The notes below the pieces were generated by a model, which saw nothing but the letters and a program-made list of their open reading frames with translations, was not told the DNA's origin and did no database searches. Shown here piece after piece: positions 1-10,600 of a stretch of DNA of 64,000 nt (positions within the stretch are counted from its first letter, which is position 1; the number at the start of each line of letters is the position of its first letter). The translations under genes and the position numbers were made by a program. The stretch spans positions 20,766,116 to 20,830,115 of the forward strand of contig NC_080073.1 in assembly GCF_949987535.1 (NCBI RefSeq), in the 5' to 3' direction. This DNA comes from Balaenoptera acutorostrata (taxonomy: Eukaryota; Chordata; Mammalia; Artiodactyla; Balaenopteridae).

Positions 1-209
1 TCCCCAAGAGTGAACCGAATGTAACCTCTGTAGTAGAAAATTCAATCAAGTTAGGAAACTAATCTAAATCAAGTTAGCACCACTGACCATCCTAAAATGG
101 AGGGAATGTAACAGAAGAAGGATGCCTTGAAACTTACGAATGCTCAAGCCTCATTGGACTGTTTCCTCTACATTTGTCTCATGTCCTGAGTGGCAATAAA
201 ATATCTTGG

Positions 210-587
210 TGGGCTTCCCTGGTCGCGCAGTGGTTAAGAATCCGCCTGCCAATGCAGGGGACACAGGTTCAAGCCCTGGTCCAGGAAGGGGAAGATCCCA
301 CATGTCGCAGAGCAACTAAGCTCGTGTGCCTGTGCTACTGAGCACAACTACTGAGCCTGTGCTCTAGAGCCTGTGAGCCACAACTACAGAGCCCACATGC
401 CACAACTACTGAAGCTCGTGTGCCTAGAGCCCGTGCTCTGCAACAAGAGAAGCCACTGCCACAAGAAGCCCGCACACCACAATGAAGATTAGCCCCCGCT
501 TGCTGCAACTAGAGAAAGCCCATGTACAGCAATGAAGACCCAATGCAGCCAAAAATAAAAATAAATAAATTTTAAAAAATAAAATAA
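210..587 (+). mobile_element. CHR-type tRNA-derived SINE, long form
   Basis: It starts with the CHR head (GGGCTTCCCTGG), has an RNA polymerase III B-box-like GGTTCAAGCC near 266, and ends in an A/T-rich tail. It is flanked by the 15-base target-site duplication AATAAAATATCTTGG at 195-209 and 588-602. The body repeats a CACAACTACTGA-like unit three times (about 341-412), as does the copy at 27595. It interrupts copy A of the local duplication. Confidence 0.93.
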
Positions 588-632
588 AATAAAATATCTT
601 GGCTATCAATCAAGTCATTAAGAAAGTGATGG

Positions 633-1847
633 GAAATCAGGCTCCCTGACTTCAGTCTATACTACAAAGCTACAGTCGTCAAGACAGTATGGTACTGGCA
701 CAAGAACAGATATATAGATCAATGGAACAGGATAGAAAGCCCAGAGATAAACCCATGCACCTATGGTCACCTTATATTTGATAAAGGAGGCAAGAATATA
801 CAATGGAGAAAAGACAGTCTCTTCAATAAGTGGTGCTGGGAAAACTGGACAGCTACATGTAAAAGAATGAAATTAGAACACTCCCTAACACCATACACAA
901 AAATAAACTCAAAATGGATTAAAGACCTAAATGTAAGGCCAGACACTATCAAACTCTTCGAGGAAAACACAGGCAGAACACTCTATGACATAAATCACAG
1001 CAAGATCCTTTTTGACCCACCTCCTAGAGAAATGGAACTAAAAACAAAAATAAACAAATGGGACCTAATGAAACTTAAAAGTTTTTGCACAGCAAAGGAA
1101 ACCATAAACAAGACCAAAAGACAACCCTCAGAATGGGAGAAAATATTTGCAAATGAAGCAACTGACAAAGGATTAATCTCCAAAATTTACAAGCAGCTCA
1201 TGAAGCTCAATATCAAAAAAACAAACAACCCAATCCAAAAATGGGCAGAAGACCTAAATAAACATTTCTCCAAAGATATACAGATTGACAACAAACACAT
1301 GAAAGAATGCTCAACATCATTAATCATTAGAGAAATGCAAATCAAAACTACAATGAGGTATCATCTCACACCAGTCAGAATGGCCATCATCAAAAAATCT
1401 ACAAACAATAAATGCTGGAGAGAGTGTGGAGAAAAGGGAACCCTCTTGCACTGTTGGTGGGAATGTAAATTGATACAGCCACTATGGAGAACAGTATGGA
1501 GGTTCCTTAGAAAACTAAAAATAGAGCTACCATATGACCCAGCAATCCCACTACTGGGCATATACCCTGAGAAAACGGTAATTCAAAAAGAGTCATGTAC
1601 CACAATGTTCATTGCAGCTCTATTTACAATAGCCAGGACATGGAAGCAACCTAACTGTCCAGCGACAGATGAATGGATAAAGAAGATGTGGCACATATAT
1701 ACAATGGAATATTACACAGCCATAAAAAGAAATGAAATTGAGTTATTTGTAGTGAAGTGGATGTACCTAGAGTCTGTCATACAGAGTGAAGTAAGTCAGA
1801 AAGAGAAAAACAAATACCGTATGCTCACACATATATATGGAATCTAA
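633..1847 (+). pseudogene. LINE-1 ORF2 C-terminal remnant (open frame)
   Basis: The ORF2 frame is open from the truncation point to the stop at 1845-1847, about 404 codons. The first Met is at 867 (326 residues from there). Seen directly: the cysteine-rich C-terminal motif C-x3-C-x7-H-x4-C is intact (Cys183, Cys187, His195, Cys200 counted from the Met at 867), followed by the L1-typical [12 protein letters not shown]. Full ORF2 proteins have N-terminal endonuclease and reverse transcriptase domains; both are absent here, so no activity is expected. The fragment has no promoter of its own. The lack of stop codons indicates youth rather than selection. Confidence 0.9.
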
Positions 1848-2066
1848 AAAAAAATAATCGTCATGAAGAACCTAGGGGCAGGATGGGAATAAAGACGCAG
1901 ACCTACTAGAGAATGGACTTGAGGACACAGGGAGGGGGAAGGGTAAGCTGGGACAAAGTGAGAGAGTGGCATGGACATATATACACTACCAAATGTAAAA
2001 CCGATAACTAGTGGGAAGCAGCCGCATAGCACAGGGAGATCAGCTTGGTGCTTTGTGACCACCTAG

Positions 2067-2098
2067 AGGGGTGGGACAGGGAGGGTGGGAGGGAGGGA
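2067..2098 (+). other. G-rich tract of L1 3' UTR, quadruplex motif
   Basis: Six runs of three or more G lie within about 32 bases, separated by one to four bases. This fits a G-quadruplex motif and is a known property of L1 3' UTR polypurine tracts. Confidence 0.75.
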
Positions 2099-2350
2099 GA
2101 CACAAGAGGGAAGAGATATAGGGATATATGTATATGTATAGCTGATTCACTTTGTTATAAAGCAGAAACTAACACACCATTGTAAACCAATTATACTCCA
2201 ATAAAGATGTTAAAAAAAAAAAAAGAAAGTGATAGTAAAGTAGGAACCCAAGAAATAGTTCTACATGGCTCTTTAAGAAGTCAGCCCTTACCAACAAGAA
2301 GGTCATTAAGCAGATAAACTATTAGATGTTCCTTGCTATCAAAACATTTT

Positions 2351-2519
2351 GGGGGACTTCCCGGCAGTCGAGTGGTTAGGACTCCACCTTTCAGTGCAGG
2401 GGGCATGGGTTCGACCCCTGGTTGGGGAACAAGGATCCCACATGCCCCGGGGTGTGGCCAAAAAAATTTTTTAATAAATAAAATTGCATATCTCTATAAA
2501 TAAATAAATACATTAAAAG
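2351..2519 (+). mobile_element. Short tRNA-derived SINE (CHR superfamily)
   Basis: It has a tRNA-like head with a B-box-like GGTTCGACCCC and a short body ending in an A/T-rich tail. The flanking target-site duplication AAAACATTTT is at 2341-2350 and 2520-2529. The empty site is visible in the duplicated copy at about 5597-5607. It is shorter and more diverged than the other CHR copies in the window. Confidence 0.88.
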
Positions 2520-2679
2520 AAAACATTTTTGAATTAGGAAGTTCGGTGAAAGTGTGGTCGTTCATTCTGAATGTAAGTAATTTCAGACCAGCACATAGCT
2601 GAACACAGTACCCACTCCACAGCTTGATTTGAGAGGCCTGTGAAGCCTTCCACCTCCAAAATATGATCTCTTGATCTCT

Positions 2680-3795
2680 TTTTTTTTTTTAAGATATGGT
2701 AACTAACCCCCTTCCTTACCCCCTCACTGACCCCTCCACAAACATCACCCACCCATTTCTGAGGTAAGACATCTTATTTTCAAGAATGTACTATTGCAAT
2801 GCACACATTTTGTCCAGGAAGGATTAATTTCTAACCCACTGCTACAGATTCCTTAGTTTATCAGTTGAATTTGTTGCTAACTCTACTATGGTTCAATTTC
2901 TACCTGTAAATTAGGGAATAATAATGGTATTTACCTATTAGAATTGCTTGCAAATTAAATAATTCATGCAATGTGTCTGCAACTCAGTTAAGTGCTCACC
3001 AGATGTTGGCTCATTTTGTAATTGTCGGTATTGTTTGTAAGTGATAAGCTGAAAGTCTCATGGTTATGACTACAGAACTGAAAAATACAGAAGTAACAGG
3101 GAAGGAAAGTTCTGTCATGCAGAGAGCAGCCTAGTTAAACCACACAGCACAGGGGACCAGAGGACCAGAGGAAGTGGGGACAGGCATGAAGGCAGGGGTT
3201 CTTATACCCTTTTCTGTTCCTCTACTTCTGAACAAATCTTCTCCAATCCCACTATATCCTCTGAGAAAGTGAGAAGGAAAATAATCTCTTCAAATTTCAT
3301 TAAATGGTTCAGAGGCCACTTTTTTTTCGCTTCTAAGGAGAACAAGCCTGCATGATTTAAACGCTCCTAATGAAAGATTTTCTCAGCTCTGTTAATTAGT
3401 GTCAATTGCAATGGTGGTTTCTGTTTCAAATCCATTCTTGTTCACCACTTTACCCTTACATGATGCTACAAAAGGCTGCAGCAGGCAAGAGGTAACCCCT
3501 ACTGAATAATCTCCAGGCAAAATGGTTGGGATGAATTCCTGAGGGCCCCAGTGAGGTTTGTTTATTAATTTCATAGTGAAGAACAAGACAAAAGAGTGAG
3601 AGCAAGTATGTAATGAACAACCTGACGCAGCTGTCAAGGTGGAAAGGTGTGATGGGGAAGAGAAATGTGTTGAAAGTGCATGTACTGGGATATCTCATAG
3701 CAAATACCAAGGTCTGTGGTTAGGATTCCAGTTATGTCTGGATGATTGAAAAGGCTACCAGTAGGAAAGACACCTAGGTAAGCATCATTCATCTC
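2680..3795. other. No feature recognised
   Basis: AT-rich sequence without a convincing ORF or known repeat. Short antisense frames around 3392-3710 overlap one another and show no recognisable domain. Confidence 0.5.
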
Positions 3796-3797
3796 CA

Positions 3798-4130
3798 CTC
3801 ATTCATTCATTCATTCAACCCATATTTATAGAGCTCCTACTTAGGATGCAGTTCACAATTTTACTGGAAAGACAGACACCCAAATGAATCATACAAAAGA
3901 ACAGATGGATGGATAGATGGATGGATGGATGGATAATAGGTAGGTAGATAGTTAATGGTACTGGGTGATAAATACAAGAAGGTTAACTAAAGATGAGATG
4001 ACAGTTCACTGTAAAGGGACTGATTTATTCAGGAAAGGGAGGTTATGTTCTAAAATGATGTGTATAATTCAGACCTGAGGGATATGTAGCAGTGAGCCAG
4101 GGAAAGGTTTAGGGGGAAAAGGCAGCAAGA
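3798..4130 (-). repeat. Ancient L2-like relic with CATT and GATG simple repeats
   Basis: (CATT)n at about 3798-3818 is followed by sequence resembling the widespread ancient class containing 'attcaacaaatatttatt-gagc', and then a (GATG)n-like run at 3904-3950. It is strongly decayed; the family assignment is tentative. Confidence 0.45.
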
Positions 4131-4134
4131 AAAG

Positions 4135-4790
4135 TATGTCTCCACTGCGCTGAAGCAGACCTTGTCCTTCATCCCCTCAACACCAAGAAGCAGTCAATGA
4201 AACCCAGCATGGGAAGGAGGACGGCTTATAATCGAAGATACTGATCCTGTCTTTGGAGGTTGGGCATGGCAAGGTTTGATGACTATAAGGTGGGATGAGG
4301 TGGGACAAGACAACGTCAGCCCTCCTCTCAGTGGCGAGAAGTCATGGCTGTAGGAGATGTAAAATCTGTGGATGAGAACGACCTTCTAGGGTTTTTGTTT
4401 TAGCTTAAACAAGAAGATAAATGACCCGCAACACTTGCTGTAAAGACAGGGAGCTGACATGTTAACTTTAAGCTTCAGAGTAATGATATCCCTTCAAAAG
4501 TATTTATATTACACTCACATGTGGCTTTGGAATGAAAACCAAATGGCAAACAATAAAACTCTTCTAAGACAACCCATTCTGGCAAATAACTGGAATCCTG
4601 AGCTCTTTAGTAAAAGCGAATGCTGCGTCTTCCAGTAAGTCGTGTGCCCCTGATTGGTTCCATAGACCAACAAAGGCCTTCAGAGTCCTAGACTTGCCAA
4701 TGGCCAAGGGGATGGCAATGAAAATTATTCCAGCTTCCTTAACTGGACGCTCACTCAGCCAGCTGCTTTACAAATCAAGAGTTAGTAACT
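4135..4790. other. No feature recognised
   Basis: Unique-looking sequence with no credible ORF, RNA gene or known repeat. Confidence 0.45.
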
Positions 4791-4794
4791 AAAC

Positions 4795-4995
4795 ACACAG
4801 ACCCTAGAGCCACAATGTCTGGAGTTGAACTTTAGCTCCAACATTTGACAGCCAGTGTGATCTTGGGCAAGTGACCTAATCTTTTTAGCCTCCGTTTCTG
4901 CATCTGAGAAATGGAGACAGCAACAGCACCTACCTCATAGGGATGTGAGGAAGATTAAATGATATACATCAAAATCAATACATGGGAGACGCTGG
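4795..4995 (+). repeat. MIR SINE relic
   Basis: It carries the MIR core order: a 'tctggagtt' body, 'gtgatcttgggcaagt', 'tctgcatctgagaaatgg', then 'cctacctcatagggatg'. Old and mutated. Confidence 0.85.
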
Positions 4996-5345
4996 AGCAC
5001 AGTTTGCCATTAGGAGGGTGATTACTAATCCTCCCCACAGCCCAGACAGAGACCTATTTAACAAATTAGGTTCAGAGAAAATAAGAAGGATGCCACAAAC
5101 ATACAGCTAAGTAAGGGGCAGGGCTGAGAGTCAAACATAGGTTTGCACTGGTCCACGTTTTTCCCACTGACTATACTACGTTCCCTATAAGCAATGGCAA
5201 TGAGCATATATGAAGGCAAGAAAAGGACCAGAAACCAAGGTGGTACAAGCACCATTTTCTGAAGAAGACAGGTTGAGAATTTACTAGCAATGATTTCCTC
5301 TCCAAACCACCCTTCCCACCCATTTGTAGCCCAAGTCCTGTTTAT

Positions 5346-5748
5346 CCCCAAACAGAGGGAATATAGCAAAGGAAGGAAGCCTTGAAACTTACAAATGCTC
5401 AAGCCTCATTGGACTGTTTCCTCTACATTTGTGTCACATCCTGAGTGGCAATGAAGTATCTTGGTTATCAATCAAATCATTTAAAAAATGATGGAAAAGT
5501 AAGAACACAAGAAGTCCTGCATGGCTTTTTAGCAAGTCCGCCCTTAACAACAAGAAGGTCATTAAGCAGATAAACTGTTAGATGTTCCTTGCTATCGAAA
5601 CATTTTTAAATTAGGAAGTTTAGTGAAAGTGTGGTCATTCCTTCTGAATATAAGTAATTTCAGACCAGCACATAGTTGAAAGCGATACCCCCTCCATGGT
5701 TTGATGTGAGAGGCCTGTGAAGCCGTTCCACCTCCAAAATATGACCTC
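5346..5748 (+). repeat. Duplicated segment, copy B (uninterrupted)
   Basis: This is the partner of 91-2670. It keeps the pre-insertion sequence at all three retroposon sites of copy A: about 5445-5465, 5480-5495 and 5597-5607. Similarity stops at about 5748, where copy A runs into a T-rich tract. It starts about 5.25 kb from the start of copy A. Confidence 0.85.
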
Positions 5749-5841
5749 AGGCCCTGTTTATCCTGTTACCAGTTTAAAGGTCATTTTTGCAGAGATGCTC
5801 CCTACCCACTGCCCTGTGCCTCTGGCCTAGCTTAGCTCCTT

Positions 5842-5915
5842 CTGGTGAATGCTCTTTTTTTCTTTTTTCTGGTGAATGCTCTTTTTTTTTTTTCTTTTTT
5901 CTGATGAGTGCTCTT
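5842..5915 (+). repeat. Short minisatellite, about 2.5 units of 27-32 bases
   Basis: The unit CTGGTGAATGCTC followed by a pyrimidine tract occurs at 5842-5868 and 5869-5900, and a mutated partial third copy (CTGATGAGTGCTCTT) lies at 5901-5915. Units differ mainly in the length of their T runs. Confidence 0.85.
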
Positions 5916-5999
5916 AAAGACACTGGCGCTTTCCTTACTAATAGTCATCACAACTATATTGAAATATTTGTGACGTAATTATTTGTTTCGACTCCATTT

Positions 6000-6115
6000 C
6001 TTCCAGGAGCATGTAAGCTTCATGAGACAGGATCCAGGTCCATCTCAGTCACCTTATATAGCCTTAGATCCAATGCTTGACGTATAATAGGAACTCAATA
6101 AATACCTGACGCATG
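6000..6115 (+). repeat. L2 3'-end relic
   Basis: It shows the L2 tail pattern 'atgtaagcttcatgag ... aggaactcaataaatacctg'. It is diverged. Confidence 0.65.
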
Positions 6116-6119
6116 AGTG

Positions 6120-7210
6120 GACTTTTGGTCCGACAAAAACGCTGCCAGATACTGGGGCACAGCATACTTGCAATAACATAATGAACTTGTTAGCAGTGGA
6201 AGCAAAAATCACCATAAAGTCAAAAGTTAAATCACTAATTTTTTCCGATATCAAAATAAGGTCACATGAATTATTTACTAAACATGACTTTGCTATCAGG
6301 CGAAGAAGGAATCAGAAGGTTTGTGTGTATTTCACTGAGGGATATTTATTTTGATACTGTTTTATAAATACCAAACTAGTCAACCAATAGGTTGAGGCTG
6401 TCTGCCCAGAGAGTTAAATTACCTCAGTTATCTGGAAAGAGTACAAGGGTCCCCATGTTTCGATCTTGGAGTCTTGAATTCTAATTTAATTCTCAGGGCA
6501 TCTATAACAATGGGTTATAGATTGGGCATTGTTAAATTAAATCTTAAGCAGGTGCTCATTAACATTAACAGATAGAAGCAGCACTGTTCTCATTTAAGCC
6601 AGAGTGGGTCTCCTAAGATACACCTGTCTTGTCTGCTCAATGCTCTGCAAACAATACAACTAGGCAGCCTTTGAGCATGGCTCTTAGGAACCCTCCAGGG
6701 TTCCAAGGAACCCAGTTTGAAAACACAGCCAACACTAGCAGAGATTTGACTGATACCTTCAATGCCAGTTACCTGCTCCTGTGCTGAGATTACAGTCAAA
6801 CGAGGCTCTCACAGCATTACACACAGCAAAGCAACTCCGAGGTGGACTCACCTCTGAGTCAATCCATAAAGCCATGTGAGTGTCACACTGATCATTGTCA
6901 CTGTAATCCCTACCTTAAATACATTATTCTCCTCACTATTTGAATGTACCCAGAGAAAAGTACTTGTGGTATACTGCATTTAATCTTAATAAATAAAGTA
7001 AAATCTATTTTCAATTTTAGATGTGGCATGGTTTCTATATTTTTCACATAAGAACTAATTTCAGGAAAAAAGACCCATGAATATACATTTACACTTTGTA
7101 GAAAAGTACAAGATTAATCCAGCTCAAATAAGAAAAGCTCCTGGCCTCATGGAAAACAGGCTGGTAAATTTCTTTAAGTGACTTCATTCATTCACTCACT
7201 CTAATAATAT
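6120..7210. other. No gene recognised
   Basis: AT-rich unique-looking sequence. A small inverted repeat, TAACAATG/CATTGTTA, lies at about 6506-6535. No supported ORF or RNA. Confidence 0.45.
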
Positions 7211-7211
7211 T

Positions 7212-7475
7212 TCTTTTTTTATTGAAGTCTAATTGACTTAAAATATTATATTAGTTTCAGGTGTACAACATATTGATTCAATATTTTTATACATTACGAA
7301 ACGATCACCACGATAAGTCTAGTTACCATCCGTCACCATACAAAGTTATTACAATATTATTGACTATATTCCCTATGCTGTACATTACATCCCAGTGACT
7401 TATTTTATAACTGGAAGTTTGTACTTCTTGATCCCCTTCACCTGTTTCACCCATCCCCCACCCTAAAAATATTTC
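7212..7475 (-). mobile_element. L1 3'-UTR fragment, antisense
   Basis: The plus strand reads the reverse complement of an L1 3' end: 'ttattgaagtctaattgac', 'tttcaggtgtacaacata', then 'gatcaccacgataagtctag'. This is an older L1 subfamily than the copy at 631. Confidence 0.8.
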
Positions 7476-7534
7476 TTGAGTCTGCACTATGCCACTGTAG
7501 CCCTGGAAAGTCTACACACCTCATTTGTTCCATC

Positions 7535-7700
7535 AATCACGGCAACATATATTCATTGTGTGACTGCCACGTGCCAACAGCCTGCCTTCATGGAACTGAG
7601 AGTCTTGCCAGTGAGAAAGATTCTTTTCAGTAAACAAATCAACTAGAAAATTATAAGTAGTGATGAGACTACGAATAAATGAAACAGAGTGCTGAGATCG
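7535..7700 (-). repeat. Ancient L2-like relic
   Basis: Weak similarity to the ancient repeat class with 'catggaactgagagtct' and 'gtaaacaaatcaac' blocks. Family-level guess only. Confidence 0.35.
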
Positions 7701-8299
7701 ACCATGACAGTCTACATATTAAATATAGCTAAAATATTTTTGGAGCCCTACCGATCTAGCAATTGAAACCTGTTGAAAGTATAAGAAACAACTTTTATAG
7801 GCAATGCCAACAACCTAAATTCAAACAGCCCCTTCCCTGAGCCGCAAATAAGCTGTGAGCTCTAGGTGATTCTTAGATTTCAGTACTTAGTAGGAAGCAC
7901 AGAACTTCATTTCTAAAGTCAGCTATTTTCTTTAAACTGCTGTTCAGGATAATTTTTGCACTATCATTATATCAGTTTTCTCATGTCTATCCATCTATTC
8001 AAGTAAGTTATCACATAGATAACAAGTTCTAGGACAGAGACAGTGAAAAGGAAAAGAAAAATTCCTTTGGCAGAAAAAAACAATGGAGTCAAGGAACTGG
8101 AAAATTGTGTAATTTAATTTAGAGTGAGGACACAGGATTTAGAAAGCTCCAACTAGTAACGGTGTTATAGATAAAATTGTTCTTGGGGAGATAAAAGTGC
8201 CATTTAGATACGGAAAGAGAGGCAGAGGAAGCATTTCAGATGGGGAGAAGAGTTTATATAAACAAAAGGCACATAATCTATCTTTCCATCTATGTGTTT

Positions 8300-8420
8300 G
8301 TCCAGCCACCCATCATGGTTCCAGTCGCCATTCTAAGTGCTTTCCATACCTCATCTCATTTAGTCCTTAAAACATTAATAGGTAATAAAAAATTCATTAT
8401 TATTCTCATTTGTTTTAGAT
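8300..8420 (-). repeat. MIR SINE relic, antisense
   Basis: 'ctaagtgctttccatacctc', 'atctcatttagtcctta' and 'attattctcattt' match the antisense MIR 3' half. Confidence 0.6.
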
Positions 8421-8439
8421 TTCTTATACATAGAGCCTA

Positions 8440-9235
8440 AAGTAGGAATTCAGGTGCATGTGACTTATTGGGACAAGCAGGACCCAGACAGGGTGAGGAA
8501 AGTGAGCCATCTTAAAACACAATTTTAAGAGGCACTCCTTCTCAGGGTTGTGCAACTTGCATGACCTTGACAGGAAACATCTCCTTAAACCCTGCCCTCT
8601 ATATGCTTTACTCTCCTCACCCTAGTACGACCCCTTGGGCGAGCGCTTCAGAACAAACTTGTAATGAAAGGGGTTAAGCAGGAGAGTGAAGGTGAGAGAG
8701 CAGGTGAAGAATGTGGTCCTAGGAAAAGTCTAGCCATGGGCTGACCCACAGCAGGAGTGGCCTGGCGCCTAAGTGGCCCCACAGAATGGTGCACGGGAGC
8801 TGGCCTTCTGTACCCGCTATATCAACAGGTCATTGACGGCCCCTGGGGAGGGCAAAGGTATAAGATGTTAGCTGCAGCAGCTGGGGGCTGGGTGCAGTGG
8901 TAGTTAATGAGAATCTGCATGGGTTAAATTGCATCTAATACATCATTTTGAACAAGCAGAATCTAATACTTACAGAGGCAGCAAATCTTTAATTGCTGGT
9001 CTTTAGGGAAGCCCTGATGTGTAGCATTTGCCAACCGTCCTCGTGTAAATCCTCCCACCAAGGCTGATTTCAAGCTACCAACACGATCTGTGAATGTGGA
9101 GTTGGCAAGACGTGTGGCCAATCTCCAGCAACAATGCATGGGGCTTAGGCAGTTTAGCAGTCAGAGGAGAACCAGAATTTGGTCTCAGGTTGCCTGACAC
9201 ATCAAGGCACATCCACAGTGCCAGAGAGCGTGAGG
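8440..9235. other. No gene recognised; possible old transposon relic at 8990-9235
   Basis: 8440-8930 is unique-looking. The stretch around 9020-9125 (gccaaccgtcctcgtgtaaa; gtggagttggcaagac) has the look of an old DNA-transposon relic, but I cannot name it. Confidence 0.35.
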
Positions 9236-9239
9236 CAGC

Positions 9240-9447
9240 AAATCCTGCTTGTCAAGAGCCAGGTAGGAAATACATTCTGTTTTGTGGTCTCTGTCACAAT
9301 GAGTCAATTCTGCTGTTGTCGTGTGAAAGCAGCCACAGACGATACATAAAAGAAGGATATGGCTTTGTTCCAATAAAATTTTATTTACAAAAACAGGCAG
9401 TGGGTCGTGTTGAGTCCATGGGTTGTATTTTGCCAACATCAGCTGTA
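9240..9447 (+). mobile_element. Nonautonomous hAT (MER-class) DNA transposon relic
   Basis: The order 'gtggtctctgtcaca', 'gtgtgaaagcagccacagac', 'tccaataaaattttatttac', 'aaaaacaggcagtggg' and 'gttgtattttgccaac' is that of an abundant mammalian hAT-Charlie-type MER element. The terminal 'gccaac' motif is degraded. The longer frame across it is not a gene. Confidence 0.7.
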
Positions 9448-9599
9448 GATGTTATTTAATATTTTTATAATAAATCACATCTGCTATTTAATTACTGAGC
9501 AGGGCCAACACTAAAGTGATGGAAGAGAGGCACCTAGAACACAAAATTTGCCTCACCCTAGGTCTGGCCCTGTTATTGAGTCACCTGAACCAGATTTAC

Positions 9600-10600
9600 A
9601 GGTGTATTGATCAGGGCTCATTTGTTCAAATCTGAATCACTTTAGCAAAAGAGGATATAACACAGGGAATTAAGAGCTTGCAAAATTGTTGGAAGGGCTA
9701 AGCAAGCAGGTGAGGCAAGGCAAGCAGCCTACCAGGGAAGCTTCTACATCTGCCTCCCTCAAGAATGTGGGCAATCAGGAGGCTGCCCACAGAACTGCTG
9801 AGTTCAAAGACACAGTCACACAAGCATGGTCCAGGATCAAGGCCACCACCACTGCCATTCAACCCCCAGGAAGTTAGTGAACAGCACTAGGACACTGCTG
9901 CAAACAAATCCAATGTCTACAGGCCCATGCCTGCCAGCAACAACAGCTGAAGTCACAGGAAAGTGCCCCCGCCTCACTTCCATCTTCCCAATACCAGCTG
10001 CATGCACCTCTGGGGACCTACTTTTCTTCCAGAACCCTAGCTGCAAGAGAGTCAGAGAACTGTAGATTTCAGCTACTCAACTGATGACACTAGAAGAGAG
10101 ATGAAACCAATGCTGAGTGACAGTTGACTGCATTCACCATAGTAGGCCTCCTGGCAAAGGCTTTATTTGCTGAGAACTTGAGGTTACCTGTCCGACAAGC
10201 AAAAGACTTCCCTGGGACAAAGTCGGTTCCAATCAGAAGTTCCTGCTGGTAAAGGAAACACCATTCGTGCCCCCCAATACATACACACACACACACCCCT
10301 AGAGTGTATGATGGGAGTGGTGATAGGGATCAGAAATGTCTAGCTGAGGGATAGAGGGTAAGAGTACAAGATACAAGGGAAGATTTGCTTCAGGCATAAA
10401 GATCTGGGTCAAGGAATGCCAGGCACAGTGGTGGTCAGAAGTAGCGAAATTAGGAGCCCTATAGGATAAGAGAAGGTTGGCAGTTGCTAAAGGGTGAATG
10501 CAAAGGGAAAGCTGAGGAAATGCCCTACACAGGTCATTTGCCTTAAGGGAACCATCCCTTTGTGACCTCCATATGGGGTGCAAATAAGTAATACTAAGCA
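9600..10600. other. No gene recognised; probably old repeat at 9600-10065
   Basis: 9600-9870 resembles a decayed interspersed repeat of unknown family. A short (CA)n lies at about 10281-10297. Overlapping short frames on both strands have no recognisable domain. Confidence 0.4.

Larger units (their letters stand above)
631..2222 (+). mobile_element. 5'-truncated LINE-1 with poly(A) tail
   Basis: This is the 3' part of an L1: the C-terminal portion of ORF2 (633-1847), a 3' UTR with a purine/G-rich tract (2067-2098), AATAAA at 2200-2205 and a poly(A) tail. The flanking target-site duplication AAGAAAGTGAT lies at 620-630 and 2223-2233, and the uninterrupted site is preserved at about 5480-5495. 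The 5' end is missing, as usual for target-primed reverse transcription. The open frame and intact duplications point to a fairly recent insertion. Confidence 0.95.
91..2670 (+). repeat. Duplicated segment, copy A (interrupted by three retroposons)
   Basis: This sequence matches 5346-5748 once three insertions are removed: a SINE at 210-587, an L1 at 631-2222 and a SINE at 2351-2519. In one hand-aligned 90-base stretch (2261-2350 against 5517-5606) I count 8 differences, about 91% identity. All three insertions carry target-site duplications, and the partner copy has the uninterrupted sequence at each point. The pair is either a local tandem-type duplication or two copies of an interspersed repeat I do not recognise. 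No coding capacity is visible in the ancestral segment. Confidence 0.85.
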
